A stretch of 64,000 bases of DNA from Inia geoffrensis (taxonomy: Eukaryota; Chordata; Mammalia; Artiodactyla; Iniidae), in contig CM070905.1 of the NCBI GenBank assembly GCA_036417435.1, positions 68,775,092-68,839,091 of the forward strand, read 5' to 3'. Numbering within the stretch: position 1 is the stretch's first letter; each line of letters starts with the position of its first letter. Below the pieces are notes generated by a model. That model was not told the DNA's origin. It made no database searches and saw only the letters and a program-made list of their open reading frames with translations. Below are positions 24,743 to 35,223 of the stretch, one piece after another. The translations under genes and the position numbers were made by a program.

Positions 24743-27647
24743 TTACATTCCATATATATGTGTTAGCATACAGTATTCGTTTTTCTCTTTCTGACTTAAC
24801 TTCACGCTGTATGACAGTCTCTAGGTCCATCCACCTCACTACAAATAACTCAGTTTTGTTCCTTTTTATGGCTGAGTAATATTATATTGTATATATGTGC
24901 CACATCTTCTTTATCCATTCATCTGTTGATGGACACTTAGGTTGCTTCCATACCCTGGTTATTGTAAATAGAGCTGCAATGAACATTGTGGTACATGACT
25001 CTTTTCGAATTATGGTTTTTTCAGTGTATATGCCCAGTAGTGGGATTGCTGGGTCATATCGTAGTTCTATTTGTAGTTTTTTAAGGAACCTCCATACTGT
25101 TCTCCATAGTGGCTGTATCAATTTACATTCCCACCAACAGTGCAAGAGGGCTCTCTTTTCTCCACACCCTCTCCAGCACTTACTGTTTGTAGATTTTTTG
25201 ATGATGGCCATTCTGAGCGGTGTGAGATGATATCTCATTGTAGTTTTGATTTGCATTTCTCTAATGATTAATGATGTTGAGCATTCTTTCATGTTTTGTT
25301 GGCAATCTGTATATCTTCTTGGGAGAAATGACTGTTTAGGTCTTCTGCCCATTTTTGGACTGGGTTGTTTTTTTGATATTGAGCTGCATGAGTTGCTTGT
25401 AAATTTTGGAGATTAATCCTTTGTCAGTTGCTTCATTTGCAAATATTTTCTCCCATTCTGAGGGTTGTCTTCGTGTCTTGTTTATGGTTTCCTTTGCTGT
25501 GCAAAAGCTTTTAAGTTTCATTAGGTCCCATTTGTTTATTTTTGTTTTTATTTCCATTCCTCTAGAAGGTGGGTCAAAAAGGATCTTGCTGTGATTTATG
25601 TCATAGAGTGTTCTGCCTATGTTTTCCTTGAAGAGTTTGATGGTGTCTGGCCTTACATTTAGGTCTTTAATCCATTTTGAGGTTATTTTTGTGTATGGTG
25701 TTAAGGAGTGTTCTAATTTCTTTCTTTTACATGTAGCTGTCCAGTTTTCCCAGCACCACTTATTGAAGAGGCTGTCCTTTCTCCACTGTATATTCTTGCT
25801 TACTTTATCAAAGATAAGGTGACCATATGTGTGTGGGTTTATCTCTGGGTTTTCTATCCTGTCCCATTGATCTATATTTCTGTTTTTGTGCCAGTACCAG
25901 ACTGTCTTGATTACGTAGCTTTGTAGTATAGTCTGAAGTCAGGGAGCCTGATTCCTCCAGCACCATTTTTCTTTCTCAAGATTGCTCTGGCTATTCAGGG
26001 TGTTTTGTGCTTCTATACAAATTGTGAAATTTTTTGTTCTAGTTCTGTGAAAAATGCCAGTGGTAGTTTGACAGGGATTGCATTGAATCTGTAGATTGCT
26101 TTAGGTAGTAGAGTCATTTTCACAATGTTGATTCTTCCAATCTAAGACAATGGTATATATCTCTCCATCTTTTTGTATCATCTTTAATTTCTTTCATCAG
26201 TGTCTTAAAATTCTCTGCATACAGGTCCTTTGTCTCCTTAGGTAGGTTTATTCCTAGATATTTTATTCTTTTTGTTGGAATGGTAAATGGGAGTGTTTTC
26301 TTGATTTCACTTTCAGATTTTTCATCATCAGTGTATAGGAATGCCAGAGATTTCTGTGCATTTTTTTTTTTTTGGGGGGTACGCGGGCCTCTCACTGCTG
26401 TGGCCTCTCCCGTTGCGGAGCACAGGCTCCGGATGTGCAGGCTCAGTGGCCATGGCTCACGGGCCCAGCCGCTCCGTGGCACGTGGGATCCTCCCGGACT
26501 GGGGCATGAACCCGTGTCCCCTGCATCGGCAGGCAGACTCTCAACCACTGTGCCACCAGGGAAGCCCTGGGCATTAATTTTGTATCCTGCTACTTTACCA
26601 AATTCATTGATTAGTTCTAGTAATTTTCTGGTAGCATCTTTAGGATTCTCTATGTATAGTATCATGTCATCTGCAAAGAGTGACAGCTCTGCTTCTTCTT
26701 TTCTGATTTGGATTCCTTTTATTTCTTTTTCTTCTCTGATTGCTGTGGCTAAAACTTCCAAAGCCGCTGAATATTAGTGGTGAGATTGGGCAATCTTGTC
26801 TTGTTTCTGATCTTAGTGGAAAAGGTTTCAGTTTTTCACCATTGAGAATGATGTTGGCTGTGGGTTTGTCATATATGGCCTTTATTATATTGAGGAAAGT
26901 TCCCTCTATGCCTACTTTCTGGAGGGTTTTTATCATAAACGGGTGTTGAATTTTGTCAAAACCTTTCTCTGCATCTACTGAGATTGTCATATGGTTTTTA
27001 TCCTTCAATTTTTTAATATGGTGTATCACGTTGATTGATTTGCATATATTGAAGAATCCTTGCATTCCTGGAATAAACCCCACTTGATCATAGTGTATGA
27101 TCCTTTTAATGTGCTGTTGGATTCTGTTTGCTAGTATTTTGTTGAGGATTTTTGCATCTATGTTCATCAGTGATATTGGCCTGTAGTTTTTTTCTTTGTG
27201 ACATGTTTGGCTGGTTTTGGTATCCGTGTGATTGTGACCTCGTAGAATGAGTTTGGGAGTGTTCCTCCCTCTGGTATATTTTGGAAGAGTTTGAGAAGGA
27301 CAGATGTTAGCTCTTCTCTAAATGTTTGATAGAACTCACCTGTGAAGCCATCTGGTCCTGGGCTTTTGTGTGTTGGAAGATTTTTAATCACAGTTTCAAT
27401 TTCAGTGCTTGTGATTGGTCTGTTCATATTTTCTATTTCTTCCTGGTTCAGTCGTGGAAGGTTGTGCATTTCTAAGAAATTGTCCATTTCTTCCAGGTTG
27501 TGTATTTTATTGGCATGTAGTTGCTTGTAGTAATCTCTCATGATCCTTTGTATTTCTGCAGTGTCAGTTGTTACTTCCCCTTTTTCATTTCTAATTCTAT
27601 TCAGTCTTCTCCCTTTTTTTTCTTGAAAAGTGTTGCTAATGGTTTAT
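24743..27647 (-). pseudogene. L1 ORF2 remnant (linker, RT, C-terminal)
   Basis: Encodes pieces of the L1 reverse transcriptase. Fragments run in order along the minus strand: 27541-27167 (linker with the [16 protein letters not shown] motif), 27167-26667 (RT fingers/palm with [10 protein letters not shown]), 26761-26120 ([11 protein letters not shown] catalytic motif), 25557-25336 and 25352-24882 (CWRGCGEK...HCWWECK cysteine region, intact here). The ancestral stop is near 24743-24745. Frameshifts occur at about 27180, at about 26760 (a deletion between the [14 protein letters not shown] region and LEVLATA) and between 26120 and 25557. The endonuclease is missing entirely. Confidence 0.88.
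26363..26567 (-). mobile_element. CHR-type SINE, short class, inserted in L1
   Basis: Flanked by tgtgcatt (26355-26362) and tgggcatt (26568-26575). SINE plus duplicated target add 213 bp (71 codons), and the L1 frame stays open through the SINE on the minus strand. Confidence 0.95.
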
Positions 27648-27979
27648 AGGTATATTTTTAATAAAACTCATTTTAATCTCTCCTTTGGGGTAAATGTAAT
27701 TTTTTCACACCCACTCTAGGATAGATGCATTCATTTATTCAATTAATGTGTACTTTATCCCTTCCACATGCCAGGCATATATTAAACTGTATCTCAATAA
27801 ATGGCTGAGGCTATAAAGATACTGGTTAAAGGGTACACGCTTCTATTGCACCTTTTATCTAAATGGAGTCTTTCATGTGGATCTTTCCTAAAGTGAATTT
27901 TCCAACAGAAACTTAGGAAACACCAACCTCTAATCTCAGTCAAAACCATATGAGGGAATGCAGAATCAAGATGGCAGTG

Positions 27980-28297
27980 CGGGGGCTTCCCCGGTGGTGC
28001 AGTGTTTGAGAATCTTCCTGTTAATGCAGGGGACAAGGGTTGGAGCCCTGGTCTGGGAGGATCCCACATGCCATGGAGCAACTAGGCCCGTGAGCCATAA
28101 CTACTGAGCTTGTGCGTCTGGAGCCTGTGCTCCACAATGAGAGGCCGCAAGAAAGGCCCGTGCACCACGATGAAGAGTGGCCCCCATCTGCCACAACTAG
28201 AGAAAGCCCTCACACAGAAACGAAGACCCAACAGAGCAAAAATAAATAAATTAATTAATAAACTCCTACACCCAACATCTTTAAAAAAAAAAAAAAA
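27980..28297 (+). mobile_element. CHR-type SINE, middle class, in the L1 5'UTR
   Basis: Target duplication aagatggcagtg at 27968-27979 and 28298-28309 is perfect. The copy retains the 'atgaagagtggcccc' 3' block but lacks the extra 'gaagcccatgcacc' block of long copies. It separates the first about 20 bp of the L1 from the rest of its promoter. Confidence 0.96.
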
Positions 28298-28603
28298 AAG
28301 ATGGCAGTGGGCAGTGTGGGAAGACATGGAGTTCATCTCTCCCCACAACTAGGGCGGCTGCCGGATGCTGGTGGGAGACCTTGATGCCTAAGGGAACGAG
28401 AGGAACCCCCAAGCGAACTGGTAGGATGTGCGGGGGCTGAGCGGGGAGGAGAAGTGGAGGCTGGACAGGACCAGTGCCCCTGAGGGGTGGGTGAGAGGGG
28501 GGATGGGTTCCCACGCCTGGAGGGACCCTGGGGGCTCGGATGGAGGGAGCGTGCCCAGTGTTTCCCCTGTCCAATCAGCCAGGGAAGTCTGCCCAACTCT
28601 TGG

Positions 28604-28931
28604 CCCAGGCCAGGTCCTCCGCTCTCAGAGGCCCCCTCCAGGCGGTGTTGGTCTTGCGGGGCATACGAGGGAGGCCTGGGAAAAACAGGAGAGGTACGTG
28701 GGAGGGGCCCACCAGGATGGGAGGAGGAGGAGCCGAGGTCTTTTGCCCCAGGAAAGATTGCTGAGCACCCAGGCCAGGTCCCCTCCCTCCAAAACCCCCT
28801 CTAGGCTATGTGGGTCCTGGGGGCATAAGAGGAAGGCCCAGGGGAGAACAGGAGAGGCAGGAGGGAGGGGCCCAACAGGATCAGAGGAGCAGGAAAGGAG
28901 CTAAGCCCAGGGAGTCTGCTGGGCTCCCAGG
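28604..28931 (+). repeat. Two diverged about 164-bp monomers in L1 5'UTR
   Basis: cccaggccaggtcc recurs at 28604 and 28768. Both are followed by parallel blocks ('ggcatacgagg' / 'ggcataagagg', 'aacaggagagg', 'gggaggggccca'). Confidence 0.7.
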
Positions 28932-29280
28932 TGGAGTCCCCCACCCTCTGAGACCAGAGGCAGGAGGCACCACTGGGCCCCAACTGTTCTTGAACCTAAG
29001 CCCCACCCCCGATGCCCCCCACCCCCCCCAGGGCCTTTCCCATCCCTGTGGGCCCTAATCAGAGGCCCCACACACCATCCAAACCCCACCCCTGCTTAGG
29101 TCCCGCCTTCCACAGCCAAGGCCTTTTCCAACATTGTTTTTTTCCTTCCTCCTCTCTTTTACTACTGCAGTTCTGTTTTACCTTCCAGTTGTTGTTTCAT
29201 CTATATTTTTATTTTTATATTCTTTCTAACAATCTGTTAGTTTCCTAGTCTAATTTTAATTTTTACTTTGTTATTGTTCT

Positions 29281-29400
29281 TTTTTTTTTTTTTTTGCCAC
29301 CCCGTGTGGCTTGCAGGATCTTGGTTTATGAGCTGGGGATTGGGCCGAAGCTCCTACGGTGGGAGCTCCAAGTCTGAACCACTGGACTAACAGAGAACCT
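29281..29400 (-). repeat. tRNA-SINE-like segment inside the L1 5'UTR
   Basis: The complement starts ggttctctgttagtccagtgg, with an A-box-like tagtccagtgg. It continues with the order of the CHR head (cagtggttcaga ... aagatcctgcaagccac) and ends in poly(A) (poly(T) at 29280-29296). It seems built into this L1 5'UTR rather than a separate recent insertion, as no target duplication is visible. Confidence 0.5.
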
Positions 29401-29568
29401 CAACCCCAGGAAATATTCATCAGAGTGAGGTCTCCTGGAGGTCCTCATCTCAGCACCAACACCCAGCTCTACCTAACAGCCTACAAACTCCAGTGTTGGA
29501 ATCCTCAGGCCAAACAACCAGTAAGACAGGAACATAATCCCACTCATCAAAAAGAAAAAAAAAAAAAA

Positions 29569-30472
29569 ATGAGAGGGCAACAAAATATGTCACAGATGAA
29601 GGAGCAAGGTGAAAACCTACAAGACCAAAAAAATGAAGAGGAAATAGGCAATCTACCTGGAAAAGAATTCAGAGTAATGATAGTAAAGATGATCCAGAAT
29701 CTCAGAAATAGAATGGAGGCACAGACTGAGAAAATACAAGAAATGTTTAACAAAGATCTAGAAAAACTACGGAACAAACAAACAGAGATGAACAACACAA
29801 TAACTGAAATGAAAAATATACTAGAAGGAATCAATAATAATAACTGAGGCAGAAGAATGAATAAGTGAGCTAGAGGAAAAAAAGGTGGATATAACTGCCA
29901 GTGAGCAGAGTATAGAAAAAAGAAGGAAAAGAATTGAAGACAATCTCAGAGACCTCTGGGACAACACTAAATGCATCAACATTCAGATTATAGTGGTCCC
30001 AGAAGAAGAAGAGAAAAAGAAAGGGTCTGAGAAAATATTTGAAGAGATTAGAGTCAAAAACTTCCTTATCATGGGAAAGGAAGTAGTCACCCAAGTCCAG
30101 GAAGCACAGAAAGTCCCACACAGGATAAACCCTAGGAGAAACACACCAAGACACATCTTAATCAAACTAACAAAAATTAAATTCAAAGAAAAAATATTAA
30201 AAGCAGCAAGGGAAAAGCAACAAATGACATACAAAGGAATCCCCATAAGGTTATCAGCTTATTTTTCAGCAGAAACTCTCAAGGCCAGAAGGGAGTAGCA
30301 GGGTATACTTAAGGTGATGAAAGAGAAAAATCTACAACCAAGATTACTCTACTCAGCAAGGATCTCATTCACATTCAGCAGAGAAATCAAAACCTTTTCA
30401 GACAAGCAAAAGCTAAGAGACTTCAGCACCACCAAACCAGCTTTACAACAAATGCTAAAGGAACTTCTCTAG
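29569..30472 (+). pseudogene. L1 ORF1 remnant (RNA-binding coiled-coil protein)
   Basis: L1 ORF1p coats L1 RNA as a trimeric nucleic-acid chaperone. The start at 29569 follows an A-rich tract and is the first ATG in the frame that continues into ORF1. About 300 codons remain. Residues 30-95 are a lysine/glutamate-rich, heptad-like coiled coil. The RRM region and C-terminal domain follow (PRHILIKLTKIK... and YKGIPIRLSA motifs at about 30150-30260). Lesions: a 2-base deletion near 29838, a stop at 29858-29860 and TGG to TAG at 30296-30298. The ancestral stop is at 30470-30472. Confidence 0.88.
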
Positions 30473-30797
30473 GGGGGAAACACAAGAGAAGAAAAAGACC
30501 CCAAAAAACAAAGCCAAAACAATTAAGAAAATGGTAATAGGAACATACATATTGATAATAACCTTGACTGTAAATGGATTAAATGCCCCAACCAAAAGAC
30601 ACAGACTGGCTGAATGGATACAAAAACAAGATCCATATATATTCTGTCTACAAGAGACCCACTTCAGACCTAGGGACACAAACAGGCTGAAAGTGAAGGG
30701 ATGGAAAAAGATATTCCATGCAAATGGAAATCAAAAGAAAGCTGGAGTAGTAACAGTTGTATCAGATAAAATAGACTTTAAAATAAAGACTGTTACA

Positions 30798-31000
30798 GGG
30801 CTTCCCTGGTGGGGCAGTGGTTGAGAGTCCGCCTGCCGATGCAGGGGACAAGGTTCGTGTCCCGGTCCGGGAAGATCCCACATGCCACGTAGCGGCTGGG
30901 CCTGTGAGCCATGGCCGCTGAGCCTGCCGCGTCCGGAGCCTGTGCTAAGCAATGGGAGAGGCCACAACAATGAGAGGCCTGCGTACCACCAAAAAAAAAA
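30798..31000 (+). mobile_element. CHR-type SINE, short class, in L1 ORF2
   Basis: Perfect target duplication agactgttaca at 30787-30797 and 31001-31011. It interrupts the endonuclease domain. Confidence 0.96.
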
Positions 31001-33782
31001 AGACTGTTACAAGAGATAAAGAAGGACACTACATAATGATCAAGGGATCAATCCAAGAAGAAGATACAACAATTATACATGTTTATGCACCCAACATAGC
31101 AGCACACAAATATATAAGGCAAATGCTAACAACCATGAAACAGGAAATCAACAGTAATACAGTAATAGTAGGGGACTTTAACACCCCACTTACACCAATG
31201 GAAAGATCATCCAAACAGAAAATTAATACGGAAACACAAACTTTAAATGACACAACAAACCAGGTAGATTCAATTGATATTTATAGAATATTCCACTGAA
31301 ACTGGAAGAATACACTTTCTTCTCAAGTGCACATGGAACATTCTCTAGGACAGATCAGACCTTGGGTCACAAATCAAGCTTCAGAAAATTTAAGAAAATT
31401 GAAATCATATCAAGCATCTTTTCCAACCACAACACTACGAGACTGGAAATCAATTACAGGAAAAAAAAAACCTGTAAAAAAACACAAACATATGGAGGCT
31501 AAACAGTGTGCTACTAAATAACCAAGAGATCACTGAAGAAATCAAAAAAGAAATTTAAAAATACATAGAAACAAATGACAACAAAAACAAGATGACCCAA
31601 AACCTAAGGGACACAGCAAAAGCAGTTCTAAGAGGGAAGTTTATAGTAATTCAATCTCATCTCAAGAAACAAGAAAAACCTCAAATAAACAATCTAACCC
31701 TACACCTGAAGCAACTAGAGACAGCACTACAAAGAAAACCCAAAGTCAGTAGAAGGAAGGAAATCATAAAGATCAGAGCAGAAATAAATGAAATAGCAAT
31801 GAAGAAATATAGCAAAGATCAATAAAACTAAAAGCTCGTTCCTTGAGAAGAAAAACAAATTGATAAACCCTTAGCCAGACTCAAGGAAAAAAAGGGAGAA
31901 GACACAAATCAATAAAATTAGAAATGAAAGAGGAGAACTCACAACTGACACCACAGAAATACAAAGGATTATAAGAGATTATGACAAATAACTATATGCC
32001 AATAAAATGGACAACCATGGAGAAATGGACAAATTCTTGGAAAGGTAAAATTTTACAAGACTGAACCAAGAAGAGTTAGAAAATATAAACAGACCAATCA
32101 CAAGTAATGAAATTGAAACTGTAATTAAAAATCTTCCAACAAACCAAAGTCCAGGACCAGATAACTTCACAGGCGACTTCTAACAAACATATAGAGAACA
32201 GCTAACACCGATCTTTCTCAAACTCTTCCAAAAATTGTAGAGGGAGGAACACCCCCAAATTCGTTCTATGAAGCCACCATCACCCTGATACTAAAACAAG
32301 AAAAAGATATCACAAAAAAAGAAAATTATAGACCAATATCACTGATGAACATAGATGCAAAAATCCTGAACAAAATACTAGCAAACAGAATCCAACAACA
32401 CATTAAAAGGATCATACATCATGATCAAGTGGGATTTCTCTCAGGGATGTAAGGATTCTTCAATATACACCAATCAATGTGATATACCATATAAACTAAT
32501 TAAGGAATAAAAACCATATGATCATCTCAACAGATGCAGAAAAAGCTTTTGACAAAATTCAATACCCATTTATGATAAAAACTCTCCAGATAGTAGGCAG
32601 AGAGGGAACCTACCTCAACATAATAAAGGTCACATATGATAAACCCACAGCAAATATCATTCTCAATGGTGAAAAACTGAAAGCATTCACACTAAGATCA
32701 GGAACAAGACAAGGATGTCCACTCTCGCCACTCTTATTCAACATAGTTTTGCAAGTCCTAGCCACGGTGATCAGGGAAGAAAAAGAAATAAAAGGAATAC
32801 AAATTGGAAAAGAAGTAAAACTGCCACTGTTTGCAGATGACATGATACTATACATAGGAAATCCTAAAGAAGCCACCAGAAAACTACTAGAACTAATCAA
32901 TGAATTTGGTAAGGTTGTAGGATACAAAATTAATGCAGAGAAATCTCTGGCATTCCTATACACTAACAACGAAAGATCAGAAAGAGAAATTAAGGAAACA
33001 ATCCCATTTATCATCACAACAAAAAGAATAAAATACCCAGGAATAAACCTATCTAAGAAGGCAAAAGGCTTGTACTAAGAAAACTATAAAACACTGATGA
33101 AGGAAATGAAAGATGACATAAACAGATAGAGACATATACCATGTTCTTGGATTGGAAGGATCAATATTGTGAAAATGACTATACTATCCAAAGCAATCTA
33201 CATATTCAATGCAATCCCTATCAAAGTACCAATGGCATTCTTCACAGAATTAGAAGAAAAAATTTTACATTAGTATGCAAACACAAAAGACCCCAAATAG
33301 CTAAAGCAATCTTGAGAAAGATACATAGAGCTGCAGGAATCAGGCTCTCAACTTCAGACTACACTACAAAGCTACAGTCATCAAGACAGTATTGTACTGG
33401 CACAAAAACAGAAATATAGATCAATGGAAAAGGATAGAAAGCCTAGAGATAAACCCACGCACATATGGTCACCTAATCTACAACAAAGGAGGCAAGAAAA
33501 TACAATGGAGAAAAGACAGCCTCTTCGATAAGTGGTGCTGGGAAAATTGGACAGCTACATGTAAAAGAATGAAATTAGAACACTACCTAAGACTACAAAA
33601 ACTCCAGATGGATTAAAGACCTAAATGTAAGACCAGACACTATGAAACTCTTAGAGGAAAACATAGGCAGAATATTCTTTGACATAAATCACAGCAACAT
33701 CGTTTTTGACTCCCCCCAGCACAGTAGTGGACTTAAAAACAAAAATAAGCAAATGGGACCTAATGAAACTTAAAAGCTTTTT

Positions 33783-34078
33783 GGGCTTCCCGGGTGGTGC
33801 AGTGGTTGAGAATCTGCCTGCCAATGCAGGGGACATGGGTTTGAGCCCTGATCTGGGAAGATCCCACATGCCGTGGAGCAACTAGGCCCGTGAGCCACAA
33901 CTACGGAGCCTGCGCATATGGAGCCTGTGCTCCACAACAAGAGAGGCCGTGATAGTGAGAGGCCCGCGCACCGTGATGAAGAGTGGCCCCCGCTTGCCGC
34001 AACTAGAGAAAGCCCTTGCACAGAAACTAAGACCCAACACAGCCAAAAATAATAAATAAATTTAAAAAAAGGAAAAAA
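33783..34078 (+). mobile_element. CHR-type SINE, middle class, in L1 ORF2
   Basis: Target duplication aaaagctttt at 33773-33782 (approximate) and 34079-34088. It carries the 'atgaagagtggcccc' block and an A-rich tail. It interrupts the C-terminal part of ORF2. Confidence 0.94.
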
Positions 34079-35223
34079 AAAAGCTTTTGCACAGCAAAGG
34101 AAACCATAAACGAGAAGACAACACTTAGAATGGGAGAAAATATTTGCAAATGAAACAACAGACAAAGGATTAATCTCCAAAATATACAAACAGCTCCTGG
34201 AGCTCAATGTCAAGAAAACAAGCAATCCAATTTAAAAATGTGAAGAAGATTAAATAGACATTTCACCAAAGAAGACATACAAATAGCCAAGAGGTACATG
34301 GAAAAATGTTCAACATCACTACTTATTAGAGAAATGCAAATGAAATCTACAATGAGGTATCACCTCTCATTGGTCAGAATGGCCATCATCAAAAAATCTA
34401 CAAACCATAAATTCTGGAGAGGGTGTGGTAAAAAGGGAACCTTCTTGCACTGTTGGTGGGAATGTAAATTGATTCAGCCACTATGGAGAACAGTATGGAG
34501 GTTCCTCAAAAAACTAAAAATAGAACTACCATATGACCCAGCAATCCCACTACTGGGCATATACCTTGAGAAAACCATAATTCACAAAGGGACATGGACC
34601 ACGATGTTCACTGCAGCACTATCTACAATAGCCAGTACATGGAAACAACCCAAGTGTCCATCGACAGATGAATGGATAAAGAAGATGTGGCACATATATA
34701 CAATGGAATATTACTCTGCCATAAAAAGAAATGAAATTGAGTTATTTGTAGTGAGGTGGATGGACCCAGAGTCTGTCATACAGAGTGACGTAAGTTAGAA
34801 AGAGAAAAACAGATACTGTACGCTAATGCACATATGGGGAATCTAAAAAAAAAAAAAAAATGGTACTGATGCACTAGTGGCAGGGCAGGAATAAAGACGC
34901 ATAGAGAACAGGCTTGAGGACACGGGACGGGGAGGGGGAAGTTGAGGCGAAGTGTGAGTAGCATCAACATATACACACTACCAAATGTAAAACAGATAGC
35001 TAGTGGGAAGCAGCAGCATAGCACAGGGAGATCAGCTTGGTGCTTTGTGAGCACCTAGAGGGGTGGGATAGGGAGGGTGGGAGGGAGGCTCAAGAGGGAG
35101 GGGATATGGGGATGTATGTCTGTATATGGCTGATTCACTGTTGTACAACAGAAACTAACACAGTATTGTGAAGCAATTATGCGCCAATAAAGATCTATTT
35201 TTAAAAAAACCCATATGTGGAAT

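Larger units (their letters stand above)
24337..27647 (-). mobile_element. L1 LINE, 5'-truncated, minus strand
   Basis: The + strand reads poly(T)/TTATT tail, 3'UTR (24360-24740), then ORF2 backwards to about 27647, where similarity ends in the EN-RT linker region. A short-class SINE splits it at 26363-26567. About 3.1 kb of L1 remains without the SINE. Target duplications are not clear. Confidence 0.92.
28298..29568 (+). promoter_or_regulatory. L1 5'UTR / internal promoter
   Basis: GC-rich leader upstream of ORF1. It holds the SINE-duplicated aagatggc, a consensus CCAAT box (ccaatcagc at 28571-28579), two diverged about 164-bp direct repeats (28604-28931) and a reversed tRNA-SINE-like segment at 29281-29400. 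Several GC-rich open frames overlap here and are chance frames. L1 5'UTRs drive their own transcription by RNA polymerase II. Confidence 0.8.
30531..34846 (+). pseudogene. L1 ORF2 remnant (endonuclease-RT), with two nested SINEs
   Basis: The complete ancestral ORF2 frame from ATG 30531 (58 bp after ORF1) to TAA 34844-34846. The AP-endonuclease-like domain lies at 30531-31460: N, E (LQETHF) and D (VGDFN) catalytic residues remain, but the SDH motif reads S-N-H (codon 31425-31427). The RT domain retains [10 protein letters not shown] and FADD (32830-32841). The cysteine region has its first cysteine replaced by phenylalanine (34412-34414). Breaks: SINEs at 30798-31000 and 33783-34078, a frameshift before 31299, stops at 32181, 32450 and 33076, and CAG to TAG at 34796-34798. 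Not functional. Confidence 0.88.
27960..35209 (+). mobile_element. Full-length L1 LINE with three nested SINEs
   Basis: A complete L1 insertion. The target duplication ccatatg(ag/t)ggaat lies at 27946-27959 and 35211-35223. In order: a 5'UTR starting with a YY1-like aagatggc, GC-rich promoter monomers, ORF1 (29569-30472), a short spacer, ORF2 (30531-34846), a 3'UTR and a poly(A) tail at 35201-35209 after an AATAAA at 35186. Three CHR SINEs (27980, 30798, 33783) interrupt it. Without SINEs it is about 6.4 kb, a usual full length. Both frames carry stops and frameshifts, so it is dead. Confidence 0.92.

Noticed and set aside
28428..29248. Several overlapping frames of 74-158 residues on both strands
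   Set aside because: They are GC-rich chance frames in the L1 5'UTR.
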